This document shows positions 46,169 through 58,000 of a DNA stretch of 64,000 bases, piece after piece. Below the pieces are notes generated by a model that worked only from the letters and a program-made list of their open reading frames with translations, made no database searches and was not told the origin of the DNA. This DNA is from Gordius sp. MW1 (Eukaryota > Nematomorpha > Gordioida > Gordea > Gordiidae): positions 3,100,001 through 3,164,000 of the forward strand of contig OZ038526.1 of NCBI GenBank assembly GCA_964036665.1. The letters run 5' to 3'. Every line of letters starts with the position of its first letter. Position 1 is the stretch's first letter. A program made the translations under genes and the position numbers.

Positions 46169-46759
46169 ATGCTAAATAATTACTTTTTAACAAAATTTGA
46201 CCGGCCAAAAATTAGTGGTACCTGGCGGGTTAAAGAAGGTGTTTTAAAACCAATAAAATATGCCAAACACGCTGCACCTGTTGTAACAGTTATTAAAAAT
46301 AATGGACACATCCGCATTTGCGGCGACTTCCGTGATTTAAACAAGCACCTTTTAATTGAAAAATATCCTTTGCCAATTCAAGATATATTTGCACAAATAG
46401 GCGGGTTTAAATATTTTTCCGTTTTGGACCTTAAGGACGCCTATTTTCAAATAAAGGTCAGTAAAAATTCTCAAAACCTATTAGCCATTAATACACATCG
46501 GGGACTTTTTAAATACACTAAGCTACCTTTTGGTATAGCCTCGGCACCAGCCATTTTTCAAAGATTTATCTCATTATTTAGGAATTATAATGGAGTAGTA
46601 GTTTATCTAGATGACATTACTATAGCGAGTAAAACGGTAGAGGACCACAATCAAAAATTAGAAGAAGTTTTTAAAAAATTGGAAAAGACCTGCTTAAAAC
46701 TAAAATTAGAAAAGTGTAAATTTTTGAAAAAAAGTGGAATACTTAGGGCATACCATTAG
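46169..46759 (+). pseudogene. Reverse transcriptase of the gypsy element
   Basis: About 190 continuous residues covering fingers and palm: IRICGDFRDLNKH, YPLPIQDIFAQ, FSVLDLKDAYFQIKV, LPFGIASAPAIFQRF and the catalytic YLDDI. The frame is then lost at about 46740. Confidence 0.92.
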
Positions 46760-47680
46760 TAAAGACGGAATTTTTACAACTGACAAAACACTAAAGCAAT
46801 TTTAACAGCACCAGCCCCAACTAAAATAAAAGAATTACAAACTATCTTAGGCATGGCCACATACTACGCAAAATTCATAAAAAAAAAATTCTACTTTTGC
46901 ACAACCGCTTTATAAACTGCTAAGAAAAACGATAGCTTGTAATTGGTCCCTAGACTGCGCAAATGCATTCAATAACATTAAGAAAGCAATTATCAAAGCC
47001 CCGATACTAAAGCATTTTGATCCTGAGTTACCATTAATACTCTCGACGGATGCTTCGTCTGAGGGACTCGGCGCAGTACTTGCCCATGAAATTAAAGGTT
47101 ATCAGCACCCTATTGCTTTTACTTTCCGTACCCTTAACGCCGTCGAAAGAAATTATAGTCAAATTGAAAGAAGCTCTAGCCATTATTTTTGCGTTTAATA
47201 AATTTAAGGAATATTTATATGGCCACCATTTTACATTAATAACAGATCACAAACCCTTAATATCACTATTCAATTAACAAAAATATACCGCAGGCCGTTT
47301 CAGCGAGACTATAGAAATGGACCTTATTGACTACACCCTATCAATATACTATAAAATACAAAAGTGGCAAAGAAAATACACAGGCTGATATGTTATCTAG
47401 ACTCTTGATACAATCTGAAGAAACACTAGAACAAGGGGAAGGGGAAGATATATACACCATTTATGAAGAACCATTTCAACATTTCCCCATTACATCCGCC
47501 GACATAGAGCGTCATACTCGTAAAGATCCTACCCTGGGACAAGTCTATAACTATATACTCCATGGCTGGCCGAAGAATGTTGCTCCAGAGCTAATAATGT
47601 ACCAACAACGGCAAAAGAAACTCACCACCTTAAAAGGCTGCATATTTGGGGATACCGAATTATTATTCCACAAGGCTTAA
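46760..47680 (+). pseudogene. RT connection and RNase H remnant
   Basis: Read piecewise over several frames: [15 protein letters not shown] (first RNase H Asp), [29 protein letters not shown], then SGKENTQADMLSRL, all standard gypsy RNase H landmarks. A frame change near 47170 splits the domain, and a stop follows SLFN at about 47275. Confidence 0.8.
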
Positions 47681-47689
47681 GACAAAAAC

Positions 47690-48824
47690 ATTTTAAAACT
47701 AATCCACTTAGGACATCCAGGCATCAGTCGCTCAAAAATCTTGGCTCGACAACATCTCTGGTACCCGGGTATTGATAAAGATATAGACGGTTATGTTCAA
47801 AATTGTACGGATTGTCAACAATGGTTCACTGATACAACAGAGTTAGCAACTCAAAAATGGGAAAACCCTGGAAAGCCATGGTCTAGGTTACATGCAGATT
47901 TTTGTGGACCGATTAATGGGTATTATTATCTAATTTTAATTGACGCCTACAGAAAATGGCCCTAGGTGATTCCTATGACAACGATAACGACGTCAAGCAC
48001 TATAACCACTCTCGAATCTGTTTTCTCAAGGTTCGGAGTACCTAATATTCTGGCTACAGAAAATTGACCTCAATTTACAAGCGCAGATTTTAAAAAATAC
48101 TGCAAAACAAATAATATTCGTAACGCATACTCCAGCCCTTATCATCCTAGATCCAACGGAGAAGCTGAACGTTTTGTCCGAACATTTAACTAGAAATTTT
48201 ATAAACGATAAATTATATAATTTTCTGTTATCGTATAGGAATACCATTCACCCAACGACTAGGTTCTCCTGCTAATCTATTAATCAAGATACAACCAATC
48301 GGTCCGGTAAACTTACTCAAACCACATGTTTCAGGGCTTGACAAAGATGAGTTGGCACCCATCAAACGGAAATTTATAATTGGAGATAAAGTGTGGGTTA
48401 GAACATTTACAACTAATGAAAACTTATGGGTGATGGGAAAAATAGCAAAATCTTAGGCCCAGTATCGTACATGGTCGAAATGGATAATGGTGCGTTATGG
48501 AAGAGACATGGTGATCATATTAGGAAGTCTTTAGATAACGCAGGCAAACAGAACAATGAAGAACTATGGGCTGACATTTCGAACGCAATACCGGGTAATT
48601 TGCCACAAAATGAACCCAGTGATTTACTTGACGCCACCATTCCGCAACAGCTTAATCTGCCACATGATGAAGCCAGCGATAATACACCAGTTTCCATCAC
48701 ACCTCCACTCTCACCCCTACCCCAGCTTACGGACTCCCCGGAATCACCTATACCCTCACCCGAACTAACTGTCCGGCGATCAACACGAATCCGAAAACCT
48801 GTAGAAAGATATGGAATAAATTAA
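47690..48824 (+). pseudogene. Integrase remnant and C-terminal tail
   Basis: The HHCC zinc domain (HLGHPG ... CTDCQ) and the first catalytic Asp (LHADFCGP) are in one frame, then stops interrupt at about 47965 and 48066 before SPYHPRSNGEAERFVR. The final frame, 48426-48824, ends VRRSTRIRKPVERY, typical of gypsy polyprotein tails. Confidence 0.85.
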
Positions 48825-48836
48825 GGGGGTAGGAGA
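48821..48836 (+). other. Polypurine tract
   Basis: AAGGGGGTAGGAGA abuts the 3' LTR start TGTTATAG. Confidence 0.75.
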
Positions 48837-49008
48837 TGTTATAGACTGCACCAGAGGTTATAGCGCTGTCATATTCAAATTTGTATCGTCTCACCTTCAC
48901 GCGTATCACCCCACTATCACGCAACCTTACCATATATATACAAAAATTATATTAGTTTGTTCAGTCTTTTGTTTTGTAACCTGAAGATTCATTTTGTAAG
49001 ACATAATA
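48837..49008 (+). repeat. 3' LTR, with one 20-bp unit
   Basis: 172 bp starting TGTTATAGACTGCACC; has one copy of the 20-bp unit present four times in the 5' LTR. Confidence 0.85.
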
Positions 49009-49151
49009 GCCTGCTTATCAACGCACAAAATGTGTATCATTTTTTCCGCCATTTTGATGTGAACATGATAAAGTGGTGATTATATAGATGTTAGTAATTT
49101 TTATAAATTAAATAATCTTAAACAGGTAAATAAAATATTGAATTGGGTAGA

Positions 49152-50390
49152 TGTGGCATTAAGCCAAATAATAAAATTTATTTTTTCTTTTCACAACTAC
49201 AAAATTTATTACCACTAATAAACTGACAATCCGTTTTAAGTAGTAACAATAATGATCAGGGAGGTAATCAGATTAGGCGTAAATAACGATAGAGCACAAA
49301 TAATAATGATAAGCGAAGTGGTAACAATAATAATAAGCGCAGTGGTAACAATAATGATAAGCGCATCAATAATGATAAACGGCGAAACTAATAAATAGCG
49401 AAATCATCGTGATTCTAAAATCTATTAATAAACGCGTGGAGGATAATTTTATGGGCAAGGTAATAAAACTATTAACATTTGAATTTGGCTTAATGCACGC
49501 GTGGCTTGAACAGCCAAACGCGATTCATAAAATCCAAGGGTATTCTTAATTTTAATTGCCACGGTAATAAAAATAAAATTTATTATTTGGCTTAATGGAT
49601 TTTGTTAAAAGAACCTATCCTCGGTTTTGGTAAGTAGTGTCAATATCTAGGTCAAGATCGATGTCAATGTTAAGGTCAAGGTCGATGTCAAAAAGTATGA
49701 ATTTGGATATTACAAAATTGCAGTATACCGTGGTCATCTCGTTAAAGGGGTAGGTGTGGTATATCGATTTATATTGCTTTATAAACTTCCCTCCCCCCGC
49801 TTACTTCTATTTTTAAGACCTCTTCTACTTTTGGAAATGTGCCAAGTTGTTTATTCTCACCCCACTCACATACGATCAAAATGATTTTACGCGTAACGAT
49901 GATTTTACATATACCACTTCGCAGAATATAAATTGTTACTACCACTTCGCTTTTCATTACCATCGCGTAATTATTATTATGATGATTTAGCAGATATTGT
50001 TGATTACTTAGATATCGCTCGTAGAATGATAATCATTTTAATTTTTTGGTTTAATAGTGAAATAATAAAAGAAAGAAAAATGTAGCCATACTAGTAGGTG
50101 AAATCAATTTCTATTAGTTCGCGGATATAGTTTAACGCGGAAGATTAAAGTTAAATAAATAAATTATTTTAATTAAAAATTAACTACGTATTCCCGCGGT
50201 GCTAGGAATACAATATTAGCAGTGTTCGCACACATATCTCAGTCTTGGTCTTAGTTTTAATAAATTCGTGAATTGGAAATATTAATAAATTCTTATAGAA
50301 GTGTTAATTAATTCTTGAATAAAATTTATCTTGCGGATTTTTAACTTCTTGATTTAGGACAGTTAAATTGTCATCCTGTGGAGCCCTACA
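49152..50390. mobile_element. 1.24-kb insertion in copy B, unclassified
   Basis: Absent from copy A. It starts TGTGGCATTAAGCC and ends GAGCCCTACA, so TG...CA as in a solo LTR, but no target duplication is seen. Inside, CATTAAGCCAAATAATAAAA at 49157 is inverted at 49572-49597. AATAATGATAAGCG units lie at about 49275-49385 and GGTCAAGATCGATGTCAA-like units at 49640-49690. No domain recognised in the minus-strand frame at 49769-49963. Confidence 0.6.
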
Positions 50391-50899
50391 TATTAGTAAA
50401 AATAAAAAACAGCATTCAAAAATAAATTACATGTTTGTTTAATAAATATAGCGCCATCTATGTATAATAATAATTTATTGAGGTTAGTTCAAATATATAA
50501 ATTGTAATTCGTGGCGTCAAATTGTTTCTGAAAGCTGCCAATTTATTTTGGCAAATCAATGACATCTATAACCTTTTTACTTTTGTGTCGGTTCGCATTG
50601 AAATATTTAAAATGCTTTCGGGTCTGGTCGTTTTTGGATTGAAAAATTTTTAAACGCTTTCAGGTCGGGGTCGGGTTGAAAATTTTTGAAACGCTTTCGG
50701 GTCAGGTTCGTGTTAAAAAATTAAAAACGCTTTCGGGTTCGGGTTAAAAAATTAAAAACGCTTTCGGGTTCGGGTTAAAAAAATTCGGTCGGGCTCGGGT
50801 TGAAAAAAGGTGACTTTGGAGGGCTCTATTTAAGCTGCCTTTTTGATATAGGTTTTTTGCAAAAGTTTTGAGGAAGGAAAACAAAAACCTAAAAAGTAA
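50391..50899. repeat. Duplicated block, copy B, last piece
   Basis: Resumes copy A sequence at about 40840 and continues through the ACGCTTTCGGGTT tandem units (50590-50800) to AACAAAAACCTAAAAAGTA. Confidence 0.8.
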
Positions 50900-52090
50900 A
50901 CTCGGGCCTTCGGGCCTCGTGGGAAGGTGGAGGGCTGAAGTGGAGGAGGAGGGGGGAAGAGAAGGGGGAACGAAACTCATCTATATTTCGTATAAAATTA
51001 GCATGTTTGCTATGCAATTTATGGGCGAGAAAGGTGGGAAGGGGCGAGAATGCCCTTAGGGTGGTATTAAATGCAAAATGATTAGTTAATTATATATACA
51101 ATGTTCCATCACTTTGGCCAGTGGTGATCTTTTCTAATGGTTAGCAGACAGCCAAATAACTAGCCTATAATTACAATCAAGAAAAAAATCGATTTTAATC
51201 TTACTTTGGCCAGTGGTCATTTTTTTCATTGGTCAGTAGCCAGCGGACGGTCAAAAAATCATATTATCAATGGTATTTACAAGAACAAAATTTAATTTAA
51301 TTAAAAAAAAATATGTATATTATGGTTTATCCTAAAATTAATTTTAATTCAATGTGCAATTTTACTTTCGCCATTTATATCACAACTTAGTTTTCTTAAT
51401 TGTAGAAATGATTTGGCTAAGAGATCGACAGTTGCCTTTTCAACATTTATCGTAAGTTATCACTTTTAATACCAATTGAAAGGAGGTAACAGCTGAATAT
51501 TCAATCGATAATATGATTTGCCTTTTTAATAATTTTCGTTTACTAGAAAGGGAGATGGAGCTTATTATTTTTTCTTCATTAAAAATACAAAATTGCAAAA
51601 CTTTACTTATGGTTACGAGATAATTTAAGTGCTTAATAAGTATACATTTACAAACATATAGTAGTAAGGAAAAAAGAATTCATTATAATATATTTCAATT
51701 AAAATACCAGATTTTTCATTCATTAACACATTTAAACGTTAAGCATTGGTATAGGTATATTGATGGGCCTAGCCAGCATTGGAATTAGAGGGGGGCAATA
51801 ATTGTTTAGGGGCATAGTAAATAATATTATTATTAATGGCAAAAACTAACGTTTAATAAGTGAGAATAGGGGTTAAGGATAAAGGATATAGTTTTGTAAA
51901 ATAGAAATTTTTAGCAGGCGAGTTTTAATTTTTTAATTGTTATTTTTTTAATATAATTCTTACGATTTTAGCTTGTAGATTTACAGTAATTAGACAAAAA
52001 TCGCCAAAGATATGCACGTTTATTGGAGCAAAATATAAATAACTTCATGTGACGGTATGAATTAAAACAATTAATATTATTATCGTAATA
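50900..52090. repeat. Mostly repeats: GCTATGCAATTTATGG edge motif, 110-bp tandem units and half a MITE
   Basis: GCTATGCAATTTATGGGCGAG at about 51009. Two TTTGGCCAGTGGT...GGTCAGTAGCC units at 51110-51290. Left half of a GCGTAGCC-type MITE (GGGCCTAGCCAGCATTGG) at about 51763-51813. Nothing else recognised. Confidence 0.5.
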
Positions 52091-52279
52091 TTCCATTTCA
52101 ATTTCTTCTGCCGACAAAGTAGGCGGGACGCTACTAGGCTCTTGGTCTTGGGGCATCTGGGTAGAGGTGGTAGATGAGTTGTTATGTCGAGAGGGCGCCT
52201 GGCTTATTGTACAGAGTGGGGGATTGTGCCAACGTTGGCACCCATCGCAAGGTCGGCGTGGGCCCAGTGATGGTTGCAA
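52091..52279 (-). pseudogene. Possible gag zinc-knuckle remnant
   Basis: The minus-strand frame contains GPRRPCDGCQRWHNPPLC, a C-X2-C-X3-H-X4-C arrangement close to retroelement knuckles, followed by a Ser/Thr/Pro-rich stretch. There is no neighbouring capsid or protease; could be chance. Confidence 0.3.
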
Positions 52280-53540
52280 ATCAAATTTGATTTGTTTTAA
52301 ATTAAGAAAGTTCTAATTCAGTTACTTTATAAACACTTTATAAAGAGACAATATTAATTAGTCTATTAAATCGCAGGCATATTAAAAAACTATTTGATAA
52401 AAATAAGCCAAATTTCGCAGAGATATTGTAGGATAAATTTTATTAAGCTACTGAAAAAGTTAAATTATAACAATCACTAACTTAATCTGTACAACATTTA
52501 TAAACCGCTTGGGGTACTCATTGACCCCACCTAGCCAACGGAGTGTTAAATATAACAAATTAATAATTACGTGTAAAAATTATTAATTTTATTAATACTT
52601 ACCTTTTAAATTGAATATAAGGGAATTGGGTAAATAAAATTATTGTAGCGTTGTTGGATAAGGGGATAAAATTGAGTATGAGATAATGAATGAATAAATT
52701 TGAAGTATGTGCGTTTTAATGCTATGCCAGTGATATTACTAATAATAAAATGCTTCACGAGGAAATATCATTTTCATAAAATCAGTAAAAATCTAAGGGG
52801 GGAAAGAATCATTTTAATTTTTAAATTTTCTGAATGAATAAATTTAGTGAAATGTGTTTTTTTCCACAACTAGTATGAAATTTCTATATCTCAAATAAAA
52901 TAAACTTAGGGTGATTTTTAATACTTTACAATTTTTAAAAACACTAATCTAAATTAAAAAATTTTAGAGTATTTATTATTTAATATATTGAGAAATTATT
53001 ATTAATAAATAAATTGCGTTTTGATAGCATGCTGGATATTTTATATAAAAATTTAACGATTAACTTAATTAAGTACTTATGTGAGATGCATAGAAAAGTT
53101 TCTACTTTTGTTTAAAATTTGCGAAATAAATGCATCGTCAACTATATGGTACAACAGTGGCGTAAATGGGGGGGGGGGGGGAAATTGCCCCCCTGTTTTT
53201 CGATTACAATTAAAATGGTTAAAATATTATCGTTAAGTTACATCAAAGATTTTAAAGCAGTTATAAAAACTCTATATATACCTGTAATTTTTTTGATTAA
53301 ATTTTTGACAAAATGCGAATTTTATTTATTCTAAACTAAAAATATTTTACTTATGCCTCATGGAAAAATACACATATGGTTTAAATTTTAATTTAATATA
53401 ATTATTATTTTAAAAAATAATTAGAAAGATAAAAGTGACCCCGGGCTACGACTAACCGCGGTCTCCCCTACGTGTTAGGGCTTCGCCGGTTTCCGCCTTG
53501 CCAGCCGAGTGACGCGTATTATCAATGGTATTAACAAAAA
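52280..53540. other. AT-rich DNA; one hAT left end at about 53153
   Basis: CAGTGGCGTAAATGGGGG at 53153 resembles the left end of the element at 41389; no matching right end was found. Otherwise featureless. Confidence 0.45.
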
Positions 53541-53544
53541 CAAA

Positions 53545-54110
53545 CGAAAAAAAACGAGAAAAATAATTTGATCACAATTTGGCCAATGGTAATTTTTTTC
53601 ATTGGTCAGTAGCTAGCGGACGGCCATAAAGTCATATTATCAATGGTATTAACAAGAACAATATATTAATTTAATTTAAAAAAAAATAAAAATTTGTCCG
53701 CTCTGGGTATCGAACCAGCAAGAATTTGCCCTCGCCGGGATTCGAACCCACATCAGTAGAGGCATAGGCTTTTGTAGGGGGAGGGCATAGGGACCCATAT
53801 TAGTATAGGCATAGGCCCTTGTAGGGGGGGGCATAGGTAATTATCAATGTTAACCTATGCCAATTCAAAAACGAAAAAATAATTTCGAATTACAATTTGG
53901 CCAATAATCATTTTTTTATTGATCAGTAGCCAGCAGACGGCCAAAACGTCATATTATCAATGGTATTAACAAGAACAATATATTAATTTAATTTAAAAAA
54001 AATTTGTCCTCTCCGGGTATCGAACCAGCAAGTCAGAAAGTTGAAAGGACGGACAACGGACAGACGGACAACAAAAAGCGAGCCCATAAATTGCATAGCA
54101 ATTAATAACC
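53545..54110 (-). repeat. SINE-like repeats with tRNA-type B-boxes (minus strand)
   Basis: Three B-box-like sequences on the minus strand: GGTTCGATACCC at 53705-53716 and 54015-54026, and GGGTTCGAATCCC at 53737-53749. Each is preceded on the + strand by TATTAACAAGAACAATATAT and the 110-bp unit. The right copy ends in GCGAGCCCATAAATTGCATA, the recurring edge motif. No tRNA cloverleaf can be completed around them. Confidence 0.6.
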
Positions 54111-55096
54111 CTGCCTATGCTTAACATTTAATTATTATTTAATTATAAATAGCCATGTAAGAAAGGTAAGTTTCATTCATCCAATAAACCTTAACAAATA
54201 GATCAAATTTAATAATGAATATAATTGATATATTTTAATTTGCATTAGAAGAATATAAGTTTAAATAAAAAAACAAGCTAAAAAATTGCCAGGTCTCAAA
54301 TATCATCACAATAACAAAATTTCTAAATTATTTTTAAACAAAGAAGTTTAGGCCTAAAATCCCATGTTATGCATTTTTCAATTTTATAGTTTTGATAATT
54401 TATAGTAAATAATTTGAAAGCCAAAAAACACATTCTTGATGAAAAAGGTGTTTCGATTAAATATGAATTAAGGACACTAGGAATAATAAATAGATGATAT
54501 GTGTGCTATATATTTAAAATAAAAAACATTAAAAGTAGGAATTGAAACTAAACCAGCATTTTGAAGACATTATCTATAAACAGAAACTTGTTTTTTTAAG
54601 AAATCTTAATCACTCTACTAACTAGATATCAAGTTTAAATTTCTTGGCAAATCTAGTAGTCAGATTTGAATAGACCTTTAAAATTTAATTTACATCATAT
54701 AATTTGCTGCATATGTATATTTATTATTCTTGATAGTTATAGGTGTTTTGCAATTTGGATGACATTATCTGTGTATACCTGCAATTACATAAAACTCTAT
54801 TTTAAAAACAATTTCACGCTGTAAAGAGTTAGTTTTTTAGATTAATCTGCACCCCAACATTGTTTAGTCAGTTTGGCATACCCTGACTCAATCCTACACT
54901 AAGACATAAATTCTCAAAATAAATAGCTTAGTATATCGGGTGTAATGTGCGACAAAATAGGGCCTAAAAGTAACTTACAAATCTAAAGTTAAACCGGTCC
55001 TAAGAATGTGGAGCATTTTGATATTGGATATGAAGATGCTGGGGAAGAGAGAAAAACCACATTTGTAAGGAAGAAGAACTTATGAATAAAACATGA
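54111..55096. other. AT-rich DNA without a recognisable feature
   Basis: No exon or repeat pair seen. Confidence 0.5.
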
Positions 55097-55104
55097 TCCT
55101 TAGC

Positions 55105-55400
55105 CATGGGCGTACGCAGGTTTTGAATTAGGGGGGGGGGGCAGATTAAAAAAAAGGTCTCCACTATCCAAAAATTTTCCTGAGAGCAAAAAAAAAAGCA
55201 GCTGCCCTAAATTAGGCATTGTGGGCAGCCAGACCCCCTGCCCCCCCTGGCAAATTAGGGGGGGGGGGCAGGGGGTCCGACTGCCCCCCTCCGGCTAATT
55301 AGGGGGGAGGCAAAACATAATTTTTTGAATTTGTTAGGGTTTTGTATTGAAATTTTTTTTTTAATTAGGGGAGGGCCCCCCCCCCCTGCGTACGCCCATG
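55105..55400. mobile_element. hAT MITE (GCGTACGC variant), 296 bp, perfect 8-bp duplication
   Basis: CATGGGCGTACGCAGG to CCTGCGTACGCCCATG, perfect 16-bp inverted ends, flanked by TCCTTAGC on both sides (55097-55104, 55401-55408). It contains several long G/C runs and two internal subrepeats. Confidence 0.94.
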
Positions 55401-55690
55401 TCCTTAGCCTTACTTGATCAAGATGGAAGAATGACGTAAGGATAACTTTGTTTTATCCAGCAAATGTAATATAGGTATTTATGTTAGGGTGCATGTTAAA
55501 TTATTTTTTTTTGTTTATTTTTTTATTTAAAATCTTTAAAAAAATATTATAGCCTATGTGTACATATATACTAAGTATACATTCTAATATTAATATTAAT
55601 AGTTTCTTTTAAAACAACTAACCTTGAATTATTATATGGAAACCTAATTTAACTATAAATATACAGAATATGGATACATTTACATAATTC

Positions 55691-56550
55691 AAAAAGGCTA
55701 CCTCATTTATATCCTCCCACTTATCCTCAAAATCCATCGTCGCCAAACTAATCTCATACTCTCTCGATGAAACATTTATACAGGCCCTATCCCTTTGGAA
55801 TTTAAATGTTATACCAGAAAGCTCACCACCACAAACACCAAATCAAAAGGATTGGGATGCATGTAAGGTTTCGCGCTCCGTTGCTTATCTCCTTTCGAGC
55901 TGCGATATTAAACAACATTACAACCTTAGATCTTTGGTGTTTGATAAATCTGGACATGAATGGCTAGAGGCGTATCCTAGCAAGTTCTCCAATATGATGT
56001 TAGAGGATTGCGAGCTATCCCACAAGCACTACGCCTTGGAATAAAATACACCAAGGCATATGCCTGTAAAAATTGCAGCCTGCCAGTGGATGAGGAAGCA
56101 CGCCACCCGTTACACTGCAGACTAAATAAATTTAGACACTTGCGACACTCTAAAATCAATTCTATTATCCAGTCAGCCCTTAGAAAAGCCCATATTCCCT
56201 CCATACTTGAACCTTCAGATCTTGCCCTTGAAGGTCGAATGCGTCCTGACGGTTCCTCGTTAGTCCCATGGGAAAATGGTCTCTTTTTAAAGTGGGATTT
56301 TACATGCATAGACCTATTTGCCCCCTCTAATCTTAATTATGACCCTATGGCCCTCGCTGAAGAACGCAAGCTCCAAAAATACAAGGCCCTTTTGGACTCT
56401 AGTATTTTTATCCCAATAGTTTCCTCCTGTTCAGGATCCTATGGAAAAATGGTGTTAGCTTTATTCAAAGATATAGGCAGGCGATCCCCTCCCTCCAAAC
56501 ATTCCCCCGCATTTTTATTGAAAAAATCAATAGCTATCTTAATTGCATAA
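55691..56550 (+). pseudogene. C-terminal remnant of a retroelement protein with CCHC finger and PD-(D/E)XK-like motif
   Basis: Upstream part (about 55697-55995): QKDWDACKVSRSVAYLL, then SGHEWLEAYPSKFSNM. Then, in the next frame, LRAIPQALRLGIKY, a finger CKNCSLPVDEEARHPLHC, LEPSDLALEGRMRPDG, LKWDFTCIDLFAPS, and a GRRSPPSKHSPAFLLKKSI end. This is a recurrent block in transposon-derived proteins of many invertebrates. RPDG followed by WDxT resembles the restriction-like endonuclease of R2-type LINEs. The frame changes by one near 55995-56008. Which retroelement clade it belongs to is uncertain. Confidence 0.65.
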
Positions 56551-57713
56551 TTTAATTTCAAATCTTTTTTGGATTCCTGGCCTCTTTCTAAAAGAGGAAG
56601 ATGAAGACATATTACTCATATGATGTTTTTTTAAATATGATTGTATCATTTAATATTATGTTTAGATATATACCAATGAACTAACTTCATGTTAAAAAAA
56701 AATTTTGCGAAATTTTAGCTAATAATTTTAATAAATTGCAACAAATTTTGCCGCACATCACGCCCATGAATTATACTTTAACGCAACCTATCTGACAACA
56801 TAAAAAGAATTGATGCCGAACTGCTTACCAAACTATCAATAATATTGAATGTTACGAGAAAACAAGTGAGGGTAGGTAAAACTGAAGTATAAATAACGAT
56901 TTACCAATAAATGACGGATATCCTAAATAGAGTTTTGTACATTGTGACGGATAATCTGTCTAAGAGTGTTCACTCCAAGTTTCCAGGATATTCCTATAGA
57001 CTGGATGAGTTTAATATTCTTAAACAATTAACCAACCCCCCCCCCCTCATAAAAAACCACGTTGTGTCACCCGCAAAATTGCATCGCAAATTTGACAGCT
57101 TCTTTTTTACGAATTAGAGAAGAGATTGGATTTAAAGCTTGACAATAAATTTCGGCGAAACTGGGCACAAAAATGTTATGAATTACCTGGAGAACGCATT
57201 TGGTTGTACCCGACATTATTAAGGATTTGTAGAGAACAACTAGAATATAGGATTTGTTGACTATAATAGTCGATTGTTTTGCAGTAAAACAGTTTTTACC
57301 TTCAGACGCAAAAAGTTTTTTGTGTTCATTCGGAGCGGGTTAAAACTGACAGTGTTTGGTCTAGATCTCTAGAATGTTTGACAACTTACTTTTCGGGTTC
57401 GCATCTAGCTCGAGCCTCGAGTCAGACTATCACATCGAGGGATTATTTTATAATTTTAGACCCTTTCGGACCAGGGTTACGTATGCCACATATGCTCTAA
57501 AAGGCAGTTAATTAAAAATTTAACATTTCATATATATGTTTAATAATATAGTTAAAGGAATCAATTATATTTGCTATCAAATTTAAAATTTAGTTAGTCG
57601 TTCACAATATGTATTTTATTGATTTTGATAATTAACTTTATTAGTTATTTTGCCAGGTTTTACCAAGAGGGAAAGATCGCCCGCCATCCATTATATGATA
57701 AATTAGCAATCAA
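56551..57713. other. No clear feature; small MITE scrap near 56700-56770
   Basis: A short piece resembling the MITE interior (AAATTTTAGC...TAATTTTAATAAATT) ends CACGCCCATG at about 56767. The frames at 56911-57117 have no recognisable motif. Confidence 0.4.
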
Positions 57714-57721
57714 GTTGCGCT

Positions 57722-57884
57722 CATGGGCGTAGCCAGGGGCGGCGGGGGGGGGGGGGGAGGCGGCCGCTGCCCCTTAATGACAAAAAAATAATTTCAATAA
57801 AAAAAACCTAAGTTTTGCCCCCCCTTTAATTGAATTTAAAATTTTTCGCCCCCCTCCCCAATCCAGAACCTGGCTAAGCCCATG
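57722..57884. mobile_element. GCGTAGCC-family hAT MITE
   Basis: CATGGGCGTAGCC to GGCTAAGCCCATG; flanks GTTGCGCT and GTTACACT agree at 6 of 8. Confidence 0.85.
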
Positions 57885-58000
57885 GTTACACTATACTAAG
57901 GTTACCGTTAAATTTATATGATTTGAATATAAAAATAAACAGCATTTAAAGCTTTAAAAATTATTCACAAACAAATTATGTTTTTTTAATATAGGGCTTC

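Larger units (their letters stand above)
42912..49008 (+). mobile_element. Ty3/gypsy LTR retrotransposon, inactive, carrying an internal insertion
   Basis: LTRs at 42912-43152 and 48837-49008. Primer-binding-site candidate TGGCGCGGTCGAC at 43154, polypurine tract AAGGGGGTAGGAGA just before the 3' LTR. Between them, in order, are gag, zinc knuckle, aspartic protease, reverse transcriptase, RNase H and integrase remnants, the usual Ty3/gypsy order. Frames are broken at many points, and a 1.83-kb element lies between protease and RT. It interrupts copy B of the duplicated block; copy A shows the empty site. Confidence 0.92.

Noticed and set aside
53697-53770. Possible tRNA genes at GGTTCGATACC and GGTTCGAATCC
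   Set aside because: Only B-box-like parts are present; no acceptor stem, anticodon arm or A-box completes a cloverleaf. Better read as SINE heads.
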